DNA of 64,000 nt. It comes from JAEXZL01 sp049943125 (lineage in GTDB: Bacteria; Bacillota; Clostridia; Clostridiales; Clostridiaceae). The notes beneath the pieces were generated by a model. The model had not been told where the DNA came from and did not search any database. It saw nothing but the letters and a program-made list of their open reading frames with translations. The position numbers and the translations under genes were made by a program. The DNA is taken from NCBI RefSeq assembly GCF_049943125.1, contig NZ_CP188040.1:62001-126000 (forward strand). The letters run 5' to 3'. The stretch's first letter is position 1, and every line of letters begins with the position of its first letter. Below are positions 52,106-59,538 of this stretch, piece after piece.

Positions 52106-52828
52106 TTAAGCTAGTACTGGTGTAATAATAACAGCAAATATCATAGCTCCCACCATGCTGATTGCCATGGCATAGGTTTCGAGCCACTTCATATTGAACT
52201 TTTTAATCAGCAATCCGCAAATCCCCATTAATCCTGCTGATACTAACAGTACCAAAACAGGTATCCAGCCACTAAGGCCTCCCCTAACATCAGCAAATAC
52301 CATACCTAAGAAGGCAGAAATCATTCCCAAAAACATGGAGGTTAAAAATAAATCTCCCCATTTACTGTCCTTGTTCTTTATCTTCACCATTCCCCCTTGA
52401 ATCTTCTTCATAAGAATTGGAGGTAAAATTATGCTAGGCAGAATCCCAAGGGTCATTACCCAGGCAATAGCTGAATAAACCTTTGGATCTGTTATGATTT
52501 CAGATAAGGATATTCCAAGAGCGTTTGCTGTAGATGTGGCAGCTGGTAGCTCATAGGTAAGAGCACCAATAACACTCATACGTATCCAGGGAAGTGGTAT
52601 TCCCAAAAACTTCGATAAGGTCACAATTCCAATAAGGATAGAAACTGCTGGGGCAAGGGTAAAAACCGCTGTAGAAACTATTGTCTTCTTCAGCTTTTTG
52701 CTATCTAATCCAAGCTCCCTTCCTCGTCTGTAGGCTCGTACAAGAAAAAATAATGACTGTGCCAGTACAAAAATTATGACGGCTATAGCAATACAATATA
52801 AAAATAAACTATTAGTGCTAAATCTCAT
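52106..52828 (-). CDS. DUF5058-like membrane protein
   Basis: A 240-residue integral membrane protein with about seven hydrophobic segments. The first helix is followed by a basic loop (RAYRRGRELGLDSKKLKKT), then TLAPAVSILIG and RMSVIGALTYELPAATSTANALG. It resembles DUF5058 as I remember it; the function of that family is not known. It is the first gene of a three-gene operon with a good promoter. AGAGGGGG precedes the ATG. Confidence 0.7.
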   Translation of the reverse strand: MRFSTNSLFLYCIAIAVIIFVLAQSLFFLVRAYRRGRELGLDSKKLKKTIVSTAVFTLAPAVSILIGIVTLSKFLGIPLPWIRMSVIGALTYELPAATSTANALGISLSEIITDPKVYSAIAWVMTLGILPSIILPPILMKKIQGGMVKIKNKDSKWGDLFLTSMFLGMISAFLGMVFADVRGGLSGWIPVLVLLVSAGLMGICGLLIKKFNMKWLETYAMAISMVGAMIFAVIITPVLA

Positions 52829-52910
52829 TTCAATCCCCCTCTTATTTTAATCTTTTTAAAATAATGCTTTTAATTTTTATATTTTTTTCCAATAAGGTGT
52901 CCCACATCTA

Positions 52911-52939
52911 ATTATATATTCGGCCAGGATAGGTGTAAA
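52911..52939 (-). promoter_or_regulatory. Promoter of the DUF5058-like/M20 operon
   Basis: On the minus strand TTTACA (52934-52939), 17 bases and TATAAT (52911-52916), about 80 bases before the first ATG. Confidence 0.7.
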
Positions 52940-53017
52940 TCTAAATTAATTTAAGTAAATAGATAATTGTTAAATACAGAATAAGACTGAACCCAATATA
53001 AAATCACACGAAAATAA

Positions 53018-53080
53018 AGCCTCATCAGTCAATGGACGGAAGAAGCACCATAGGTGCTTTCCATCACTGAAGGATGGGCT
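53018..53080 (-). terminator. Long imperfect hairpin after the MFS gene
   Basis: A 63-base element with paired segments from outside in (minus strand): AGCC/GGCT, TCAGT/ACTGA, ATGGA/TCCAT with bulges, AGCACC/GGTGCT around a TAT loop. TTATTTTC follows on the minus strand, so it may terminate the MFS transcript. Its length and bulges are unlike the other terminators here. Confidence 0.55.
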
Positions 53081-53089
53081 ATGATTTAA

Positions 53090-54265
53090 CTAATATACTA
53101 TCTTTTCTTCCCTTTTCAATCTAGCTTTTAAAAAGTATGTTGAACCTATCATTATAAAAAACATAGCGAGAAGAAATACTGGAAATAATTTAATACTAAA
53201 GGTTTCTACAAGTAATCCAAAAAACGGTGGGGCAAGCATTATGCTAAGATAGGCAAAAGCCATCTGTGTGCCTATTACCGCCTGGGAGATATCCCTACCA
53301 AAGTTATCAGGAGTCATGTGGGTAACATTAGGAAAAACAGCCCCATTTCCCAGACCTACCATAAACAACCCTATTGCAGAATAAACTACTGGTAAGGGTA
53401 ACAATAATATAATTATTGCTACAGCAGTGATTATCTGCCCACTCTTAATTAATTCCCAACAGGAAAATTTATTTGCTAATACTCCTGATAGGAATCTACC
53501 TATGGCCATCCCCACAAAATATACAGTAATAAGCCCTGCAGCTTCATCTTCTGGTACACCTTTTGCATTTACAAGGAAGGTACTTCCCCATACCAAACAA
53601 ATAGCTTCTATGGCACAGGAACCAATGAATATACCGTATTGTGCCCTTACTGTAGCCATTTTAAATAGCTCAATAAACTTAATATCTCTGGGCTTGTCTT
53701 CTTCCTTTGTTATAGCTTGTACCTTATTCCATAAAGGTAAAGCAAGGATTGTAATAATTGCGATGGTTAACTGAATAAAAAATACAGTCCTGTAGCCCCT
53801 ACGCCAGTTTAAATCTTCTGAGAGAGCCAGTGACATCAAGTAAGGACTTAAGGAAACGCCTATTCCATAAAAACAGTGTAAAAAACTCATATGTGTTGCT
53901 TTATAACGGAGTGCTACATAATTATTTAGTGCTGAATCAATAGACCCTGCACCAATACCAAGAGGAACTGCAAAAAGACATAGCCATATCAAGCTGTTTG
54001 ATAATGAGAAACCAAGCAGTGCAATAGCTGTAAAGCTGGTACTCATAGCAGTTACCATCCCTGTACCAAATTTATTAATAACCTTTCCGCTAAGAAAACT
54101 GGAAGTCACGGTACCGGCAGATATAACTATTGTAATAAAACTCACAGAAGAAACAGACACTCCAAACTGACGATATATTGCCGGCCATGCTGCTCCAAGC
54201 AAAGAATCTGGTATTCCTAAGCTTATAGCAGCTATATATGTAATTATCAATAGAATTGTTACCAT
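53090..54265 (-). CDS. MFS transporter (paralogue of the one at 13-14 kb)
   Basis: A 391-residue major facilitator protein with twelve predicted helices. It matches the gene at 13294-14493 throughout: ISLGIPDSLLGAAWPAIY, AVPLGIGAGSIDSALNNYVALRYKATHMSFLHCFYG. The charged central loop here is shorter (TKEEDKPRD). The substrate is unknown. AAGGAGAG precedes the ATG and a good promoter lies upstream. Confidence 0.85.
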   Translation of the reverse strand: MVTILLIITYIAAISLGIPDSLLGAAWPAIYRQFGVSVSSVSFITIVISAGTVTSSFLSGKVINKFGTGMVTAMSTSFTAIALLGFSLSNSLIWLCLFAVPLGIGAGSIDSALNNYVALRYKATHMSFLHCFYGIGVSLSPYLMSLALSEDLNWRRGYRTVFFIQLTIAIITILALPLWNKVQAITKEEDKPRDIKFIELFKMATVRAQYGIFIGSCAIEAICLVWGSTFLVNAKGVPEDEAAGLITVYFVGMAIGRFLSGVLANKFSCWELIKSGQIITAVAIIILLLPLPVVYSAIGLFMVGLGNGAVFPNVTHMTPDNFGRDISQAVIGTQMAFAYLSIMLAPPFFGLLVETFSIKLFPVFLLAMFFIMIGSTYFLKARLKREEKIVY

Positions 54266-54345
54266 TATATCTCTCCTTCACTTCTATATATAAAGCCTAA
54301 AATTATTAAATTCACTCTCTAATCTAAAATCTACTAATCTCTAAA

Positions 54346-54374
54346 ATTATACTTTGTTGTTATAATTATGTAAA
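54346..54374 (-). promoter_or_regulatory. Promoter of the second MFS gene
   Basis: On the minus strand TTTACA (54369-54374), 17 bases and TATAAT (54346-54351). A perfect inverted repeat AACTATT-ATC-AATAGTT (54395-54411) lies just upstream, a candidate operator. Confidence 0.65.
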
Positions 54375-54526
54375 GTTTCATATAAAATACCTACAACTAT
54401 TATCAATAGTTAATAAGCAATAAACTATGAGAATGCTTAAAAACCTGCAGGATTATTCTGATATAATATAGGTAACAAAAATAGGTAAAAAATCCTTTAA
54501 ACAAAAAATTAGATAAGGAGGTATTT

Positions 54527-55351
54527 ATGAAATATAAAATTATTGCCTGTGACTTAGACGAAACATTAATTAGACACGATAGATCAGTATCAAAAGAAGA
54601 TGTTGAAGCCATAAAAAAAGCAGCTCAAATAGGAGTGAAATTTGTCCCAGCCACTGGCAGAGGATTTAATTCAGTAGATAAAACCTTAAAAGAATTAGGT
54701 TTATATAAAAAAGAAAATGAGTATGTGATCTCCTACAATGGTGGGGCCATTACTGAAAACAGTACAAACAGGTTTCTACATTTTGAGGGAATTTCATTTG
54801 AATTAGCATCAGAACTTTATAAAAAAGGACTTAATTATGATGTGTGTATTCATATTTATACAAAGGACAAGGTGTATGCTTACAATTACACTCAGGATGA
54901 AAGAGACTATTTAGCTGGCAGAATGGAGGTTACAGAAATCTTTAAAGATAATATTGATTTTTTAAAAGGACAAGAAATAGTTAAATGCCTTTATATGAAT
55001 ACTGATTTTTCATATCTTAAGGAAATAGAAAAGGATATAAAAGAAATTACTACGGGAATTGATATAAGCTATTCATCTAATAGATATATAGAATTCAATC
55101 ATAAAGGTGTAAACAAAGGAGCAGGGTTATTATCCTTAGCAGAGCATTTAGGTGTTAAGCAGGAAGAAACAATAGCAATTGGGGATAATTTCAATGATTT
55201 ATCTATGATAAAAGCTGCAGCCTTAGGAGTTGGAGTTCAAAATGCTGTAGAGGAGATTAAGAAATATTGTGACTATTTAACTAAAGCAACCTATAATGAA
55301 AGTGCAGTTGCTGAGGTAATTAATAAATTTGTCCTTAACCAAATTAAATAA
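54527..55351 (+). CDS. Cof-type HAD phosphatase
   Basis: A 274-residue haloacid dehalogenase-superfamily phosphatase of the Cof/YbiV class. It has ACDLDETLIRHD with nucleophile Asp8 and Asp10, motif II PATGRG, a C2B cap (about 85-200), motif III Lys near NHKGVNKGAG and motif IV GDNFNDLSMI. It probably dephosphorylates sugar phosphates or nucleotide cofactors. AAGGAGG precedes the ATG. Downstream is a decayed reading frame. Confidence 0.92.
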   Translation: MKYKIIACDLDETLIRHDRSVSKEDVEAIKKAAQIGVKFVPATGRGFNSVDKTLKELGLYKKENEYVISYNGGAITENSTNRFLHFEGISFELASELYKKGLNYDVCIHIYTKDKVYAYNYTQDERDYLAGRMEVTEIFKDNIDFLKGQEIVKCLYMNTDFSYLKEIEKDIKEITTGIDISYSSNRYIEFNHKGVNKGAGLLSLAEHLGVKQEETIAIGDNFNDLSMIKAAALGVGVQNAVEEIKKYCDYLTKATYNESAVAEVINKFVLNQIK

Positions 55352-55366
55352 TAAGGAATGATACAT

Positions 55367-55572
55367 ATGAGGATTATTGAAGATTTAAAGTATAATTCAG
55401 GAGAAAAAGCTTTTTGGATATATTTATCAGAAGTAATTAAACATACTGTGCTCGTATGGCTACTCATATTTTTTACTTATGTGAAGAATCGCATTTTGAT
55501 AATCTATTGATTATTTATTATATAGAGAAATTGTTTCTTGAGTCAATCATACCTTATGCAAAAAAGAGCTAG
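55367..55572 (+). pseudogene. Broken small reading frame after the HAD gene
   Basis: An ATG with AAGGA nine bases upstream opens a 47-codon frame (MRIIEDLKYNSGEKAFWIYL...) that ends at 55510. From about 55447 the +1 frame reads on coherently (CARMATHIFYLCEESHFDN) to a stop at 55570-55572. This looks like one short gene split by a frameshift near 55445, or the start of a larger gene now lost. No family is recognised. A bona fide 47-residue protein is the alternative. Confidence 0.45.
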
Positions 55573-55606
55573 AACCCCTTATTATTAAAGACTTTCTAGC
55601 TCTTTT
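55562..55606. terminator. Terminator after the HAD/broken ORF
   Basis: AAAAGAGCTAGAA pairs perfectly with TTCTAGCTCTTTT across a 19-base loop. Confidence 0.8.
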
Positions 55607-55632
55607 CCCCTTACTTTGTCTTTCATATATTA

Positions 55633-55725
55633 TTATTTAGCTACATCAAAAACAAATCCATCATAGACTTCTCAGCCTACTGTTTGAATTACTGTTGTTC
55701 TAAAGGTTGAAAAACCTTGTTGTTG
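55633..55725 (-). pseudogene. In-frame coding remnant after the ankyrin gene stop
   Basis: Directly after the TAG of the ankyrin gene, and in the same frame, the sequence reads QQQGFSTFRTTVIQTVG, a TGA, then EVYDGFVFDVAK and TAA. The residue composition is protein-like. It is probably the tail of an older, longer or neighbouring gene, now cut by two stop codons. Chance cannot be excluded. Confidence 0.35.
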
Positions 55726-56373
55726 CTAATACATCACTTTAAGTTTGTGTCCTATAATTGTCCTTGTGTCTTTATCTATGGATATGCATAAGCCTCCAAA
55801 ATCATCTAGACCATGTTTTGCTAATAATGCTGCTATTCTTAACTCATTATCAAATTGCTTACCTTTAGAATCCATCATTCTTACATCCATATGCTCAATA
55901 AGCCAGTGTTCCGTTTGATTCCCAGGAGTATCCTCGTCAAACAGCCTCACTTTAGGATTTGCACCATGTTCCAAAAGGTATTTTGTAATGTAATAGTCTT
56001 CAGCACATACTGCAATGGATAGCGGTGTTTCAACCATACCACCTGGTTGTAGCTTGCACAGGTTAACGTCAGCGCCATTGGTGAAAAAGAAATTCATCTG
56101 GTCAAGAATACCACTAGAACGACTTTCCAAAGGCGTTTGTTGTCTAAATGAAACAAAGCTTTCCCAAAATTCATAGTCACACTGATCACGGGAATTCAAT
56201 TGTTCTGCTTCTTCACTAGGAATATCACCGTATGAATAGTATCCATTTAAAAACTCTGCAAAAAGTGAGTTTCCATTTTCGTTGCATATATTAATTGAAT
56301 TCCCCAGTTCAATCCACTCTTCTATGGAGGAGAAGTCATATTCCATCACCCGGCGAAAGAGCTCTTCTTCCAT
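55726..56373 (-). CDS. Ankyrin-repeat protein
   Basis: A 215-residue protein. Its centre holds about two ankyrin-type repeats: FTNGADVNLCKLQPGGMVETPLSIAVCAEDYYITKYLLEHGANPKVRL. The N-terminal ~80 residues are acidic and helical, and the C-terminus (ALLAKHGLDDFGGLCI) includes another partial repeat. It is likely a protein-protein interaction module, perhaps an immunity-like protein. AGGAGG precedes the ATG. In-frame coding-like sequence continues past its stop. Confidence 0.75.
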   Translation of the reverse strand: MEEELFRRVMEYDFSSIEEWIELGNSINICNENGNSLFAEFLNGYYSYGDIPSEEAEQLNSRDQCDYEFWESFVSFRQQTPLESRSSGILDQMNFFFTNGADVNLCKLQPGGMVETPLSIAVCAEDYYITKYLLEHGANPKVRLFDEDTPGNQTEHWLIEHMDVRMMDSKGKQFDNELRIAALLAKHGLDDFGGLCISIDKDTRTIIGHKLKVMY

Positions 56374-56437
56374 CGTAATATCCTCCTTATTCCTAAAGCT
56401 TTAAGTAAATGAAAGCTATAAGGACAATCATAATTTT

Positions 56438-57664
56438 TTATGGTCCCATGAAAGAAATCAATTCATATTCTGGTGCATATTCCATCATAGCTTCCATACG
56501 TCTGCAGAATCGTTCATAAAAGCTGATGGCAACATTGATATTATCCCTAATGATTTGATCATGGGAAGGTAATCCTTTAGTATGAAAATAATCCTGAACA
56601 AAACTATAGGCTCGATAGTATTTCTTCAAGGTTTCAAGCTTTGGGTTATGGAAATCCTTTTGCAGTAGCTCCAAGTATTCTCTGATATCTACAATCATTT
56701 TCCTTATGGAGTCATAGGTATATATGTTGTATTCAAGATTCCATTGAAAGTCATTTCCACAAAACTCTCGACAGGTATAAGGAAAATCTGAGTCGAAATA
56801 CTTATCAAGGAAGTAATATAGAAACTCATAAATGTCATCTTCTTCAATAGAAATCTCTTCCGGACGATATTCATCTACACCAAATCTGTATTCATCACTA
56901 CGCTCAACTTGTTTCACAGGCATTATCCAGAAATAACTACTGGAGTCGTGGCCTTCAACAATAGTAATTTGAGCTTTATCATAAGAGGCTGCCTTGATTT
57001 CACCGTAGGTGATTTTTGCAGTTGCGTTACCAAGCTCCATGAAATGATTCTGCAATGTGACACCGAAATAGTACCACCCCTCATAAGACTGGCGAATAAA
57101 AAAGCCAAATTCGCCCTTAAGCCAGAATTGGTAGGTATAATTCTTGAGCTCCTCTCTATATGTTGAAGATCCGCTTTGACTTCTAATAGTTCTTTCAAGG
57201 CATTGTACCCTATCTATAGATTTTCCTATGAGGCTTCGGAAAAATAGATTAGAATTAAAATTACTGCAGTTTGTTCCGTCAACAACATTACTGGGAATTT
57301 GATTCACTGACATCTTAATTCCATCACCTCTCCAGGGCATGATTTCAAATGTCGTATCATCCTCAAAAACGAAAATCACAGGTTCACATATTAAAACCTC
57401 ACAAGGTAGCAGTGTTTCGTTGATATATGGATACCTTCCGGAATTTATGTTCTCATAAGAAACACCAGCATTAGCCAATGTACGTTGCATATTTTGAATA
57501 TAGCTTTCTTTTTCCATATTCTTCGCCATGCCAATAACATTCACCGCTTTTATAGTTTTACCACTAATACCGAAGGATTTAATAGCACTATCTATCTCTA
57601 TGGAAGTTTTATAATTATCTGCATTCCAAAGGTGCCAATCAAACACATTTTTATTCATACCCAT
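56438..57664 (-). CDS. Unknown 408-residue protein of the accessory cluster
   Basis: No family is recognised. It is a soluble, acidic and aromatic-rich protein with no signal peptide or membrane segment. Residues up to about 250 look beta-rich (CEVLICEPVIFVFEDDTTFEIMPWRGDGIKM; FWLKGEFGFFIRQSYEGWYYFG); the last ~130 residues look helical (LETLKKYYRAYSFVQDYFHTKG). I use the ATG five bases after AAGGTG; an in-frame GTG lies six codons upstream. It lies between the ankyrin and NADAR genes in the same direction. Confidence 0.7.
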   Translation of the reverse strand: MGMNKNVFDWHLWNADNYKTSIEIDSAIKSFGISGKTIKAVNVIGMAKNMEKESYIQNMQRTLANAGVSYENINSGRYPYINETLLPCEVLICEPVIFVFEDDTTFEIMPWRGDGIKMSVNQIPSNVVDGTNCSNFNSNLFFRSLIGKSIDRVQCLERTIRSQSGSSTYREELKNYTYQFWLKGEFGFFIRQSYEGWYYFGVTLQNHFMELGNATAKITYGEIKAASYDKAQITIVEGHDSSSYFWIMPVKQVERSDEYRFGVDEYRPEEISIEEDDIYEFLYYFLDKYFDSDFPYTCREFCGNDFQWNLEYNIYTYDSIRKMIVDIREYLELLQKDFHNPKLETLKKYYRAYSFVQDYFHTKGLPSHDQIIRDNINVAISFYERFCRRMEAMMEYAPEYELISFMGP

Positions 57665-57757
57665 CACTACACCTTCATTCACTCTATTTTTATATCACTG
57701 AGCTTACAATTTATCTCTCCGGCATTTCAATGATCAATGGTATACTGACACCATTGC

Positions 57758-57792
57758 ACAACGACTCTTTATTTGGACTTACGGGTCGTTGT
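57758..57792. repeat. Inverted repeat between the NADAR and unknown genes
   Basis: ACAACGAC (57758-57765) pairs with GTCGTTGT (57785-57792) across a 19-base loop. No T-run follows. Confidence 0.4.
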
Positions 57793-57810
57793 GAATCGAC
57801 GCCTTTGACT

Positions 57811-58383
57811 CTATTTGCCAAGAAATTCAAGTCTTAACTCCATAAGAATACTTCCTAATAGATTTTGTCCAGGCCATTCAGAGGGAGAAATTAAAGCAGC
57901 ATCTTCTGCAGCTAATTTAATTCCCCAAACACCGTCATATGGACTTGCCTCAGCAAGCAATGCTTCTCCAGTATCCAAAAGTTTTTCCATAAGATCTGGA
58001 TTCTGCTGAAATTTTGCTCGATTACCCTCAGTCATTATTCTCACCTTATTAGCATCCCACAGTTCAGCATCAAAGGGCTTTACCAGCTTGCCAAGAGCTT
58101 TACATTCCTTCGGAGTACTTGCTCTAAGAATCGCTGTATATCCATCAGCATCGTGAAAAAGTTTGGCCTTTTGTGCCATTACATATTGCTCAACATTCCG
58201 ATACTTAAAATCATCTATGACAAAGGGGCTTTCATACCAATTACTCAAATATCCGTTTTTATCATATTCGTGCCAGAAAAAAACATACTTAGGTCTTTCT
58301 TCCCTTTTATCGTTGGTGATATAAGAACCACGGTCCATAATTTGCAAAGTATCTTGCGGTATCTTTTTATAGTTTTCTCCCAT
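57811..58383 (-). CDS. NADAR family protein (YbiA-like)
   Basis: A 190-residue protein with the NADAR fold: FWHEYDKNGYLSNWYESPF (start motif), NVEQYVMAQKAKLF, and the C-terminal DGVWGIKLAAED and WPGQNLLGSILMELR. Members hydrolyse N-glycosidic bonds of riboflavin intermediates (YbiA) or remove ADP-ribose from guanine in DNA (DarG-like). The start is the ATG eight bases after GGAGG; an ATG five codons upstream overlaps that site. No DarT-like toxin is seen in the window. Confidence 0.9.
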   Translation of the reverse strand: MGENYKKIPQDTLQIMDRGSYITNDKREERPKYVFFWHEYDKNGYLSNWYESPFVIDDFKYRNVEQYVMAQKAKLFHDADGYTAILRASTPKECKALGKLVKPFDAELWDANKVRIMTEGNRAKFQQNPDLMEKLLDTGEALLAEASPYDGVWGIKLAAEDAALISPSEWPGQNLLGSILMELRLEFLGK

Positions 58384-58407
58384 AATTGAGACCTCCATAG
58401 GCTTCTA

Positions 58408-59067
58408 TCAAATAATTTCCCAAACAAAGGTAGCGGTGTCATTCACATCTATATCATCAGGCTCAATATCTGCGTCGAACATACCCTTAGCCATTAATGG
58501 CATAAGGCTATCCTCCGCTTCGAATCTTGTTTTTGATATGACGCTCAGTTCCCCCCAATTATAATCAATGGTCAGAAGTTGACCAAGATTCACACCGGAA
58601 GCTTCACAGAGAAGCTCGGCTTTTTTCTTTGCATTAGTTGTAGCGTCTCTCAAGAGCATATCATTAATCTCTGCTGGATTCTTTACGGTGAAGGTTATAT
58701 TAAGCTCCGGCATTGCCAAACAGCTTCCGATAGCAGACAATGTCTGAGCTAAGCGTTTTGTATCAAAATCAAAAGCAAGCTTCAACCTATGGGAACACTG
58801 GTAACCAGAGAACACGCTCTTGTAGTTACCATTTCGTTCTTTGACACTCTCATAACTGGTGCTAACATTAAAATTTATTGTTTTCAAAGAGCCCTTTTCA
58901 AAGCCCAATCTTTCTATAGCAGCATTCAATTGTTCCATTTGGTCCGATGCTATTGCCATAGCCCTATCGTAATCCTTATCCTTTGCTTCCAAGGACATTG
59001 AAATTATCACATAGTCTGGTTTTGCAGAAACCTTTCCAACACCTTTTACTGTAATTGTTCTCGGCAT
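58408..59067 (-). CDS. SIMPL domain protein (DUF541)
   Basis: A 219-residue SIMPL/DUF541 protein. It begins with ITVKGVGKVSAKPDYVIISMSLEAK and has the paired beta-alpha-beta modules of the family, with NAKKKAELLCEASGVNLGQLLTI. Homologues (such as YggE) are often periplasmic, linked with stress; here there is no signal peptide. AAGGAAGG precedes the ATG. It is 24 bases before the NADAR gene and likely cotranscribed. Confidence 0.88.
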   Translation of the reverse strand: MPRTITVKGVGKVSAKPDYVIISMSLEAKDKDYDRAMAIASDQMEQLNAAIERLGFEKGSLKTINFNVSTSYESVKERNGNYKSVFSGYQCSHRLKLAFDFDTKRLAQTLSAIGSCLAMPELNITFTVKNPAEINDMLLRDATTNAKKKAELLCEASGVNLGQLLTIDYNWGELSVISKTRFEAEDSLMPLMAKGMFDADIEPDDIDVNDTATFVWEII

Positions 59068-59165
59068 ATTTATTACCTTCCTTCCGTTTTATTGGTATTA
59101 TTCTACCGCAACAATACACATAAATGGTCGCATACTAAGCGACTATTCCATATAATATACATGCT

Positions 59166-59396
59166 CTATTTTCTTTGTTTTGGAACATCAATTACAATTT
59201 TATTACAAGTATCGCAGTAATAAGCATTAAGTGACGCATCGGAAAAACCATACCATCTCGCCAAAAGGATACTGTTTCGACTTCTAGCCCATCTTGTAAA
59301 TCCTATTACAGATTCACCATCGGGTGTCCATGCCAATACGTTATCAGCCTTAATTTGACCTAACTTCATGTCTTTATCACAATATGGGCACTTCAT
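59166..59396 (-). CDS. Small zinc-ribbon protein (PF20097/DUF6487-like)
   Basis: A 76-residue protein with a CPYC knuckle at residues 3-6 and YCDTCNK near the C-terminus, giving four zinc ligands. Central LAWTPDGESVI resembles the PF20097 (DUF6487) family as I remember it. Function unknown. AAGGAAGG precedes the ATG. It is upstream of the SIMPL gene in the same direction. Confidence 0.75.
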   Translation of the reverse strand: MKCPYCDKDMKLGQIKADNVLAWTPDGESVIGFTRWARSRNSILLARWYGFSDASLNAYYCDTCNKIVIDVPKQRK

Positions 59397-59485
59397 ATTC
59401 TATTCCTTCCTTACAAATTCATATTTATCACACTCTTTCAATAAATAAAGTATATCAAAACACTATGTGAAATTATACCATATGC

Positions 59486-59524
59486 ATAAAAAAGCCACAT
59501 AAAGTATGACCTTATGCAGCTTTA
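59486..59524 (-). terminator. Terminator of guaA
   Basis: GCTGCATAA/TTATGTGGC arms (59494-59502 with 59512-59520, two wobble pairs), followed on the minus strand by TTTTTTATG. Confidence 0.75.
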
Positions 59525-59538
59525 CAGCATTTCAGATA

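Noticed and set aside
55633..55728. Stop-codon recoding (TAG/TGA read through) of the ankyrin gene
   Set aside because: Two different stop codons would have to be read through, and no other sign of recoding is present; decay is simpler.
56923..57198. 91-codon minus-strand frame within the 408-residue gene
   Set aside because: Overlaps the real gene in another frame, with no ribosome site and low-complexity sequence.
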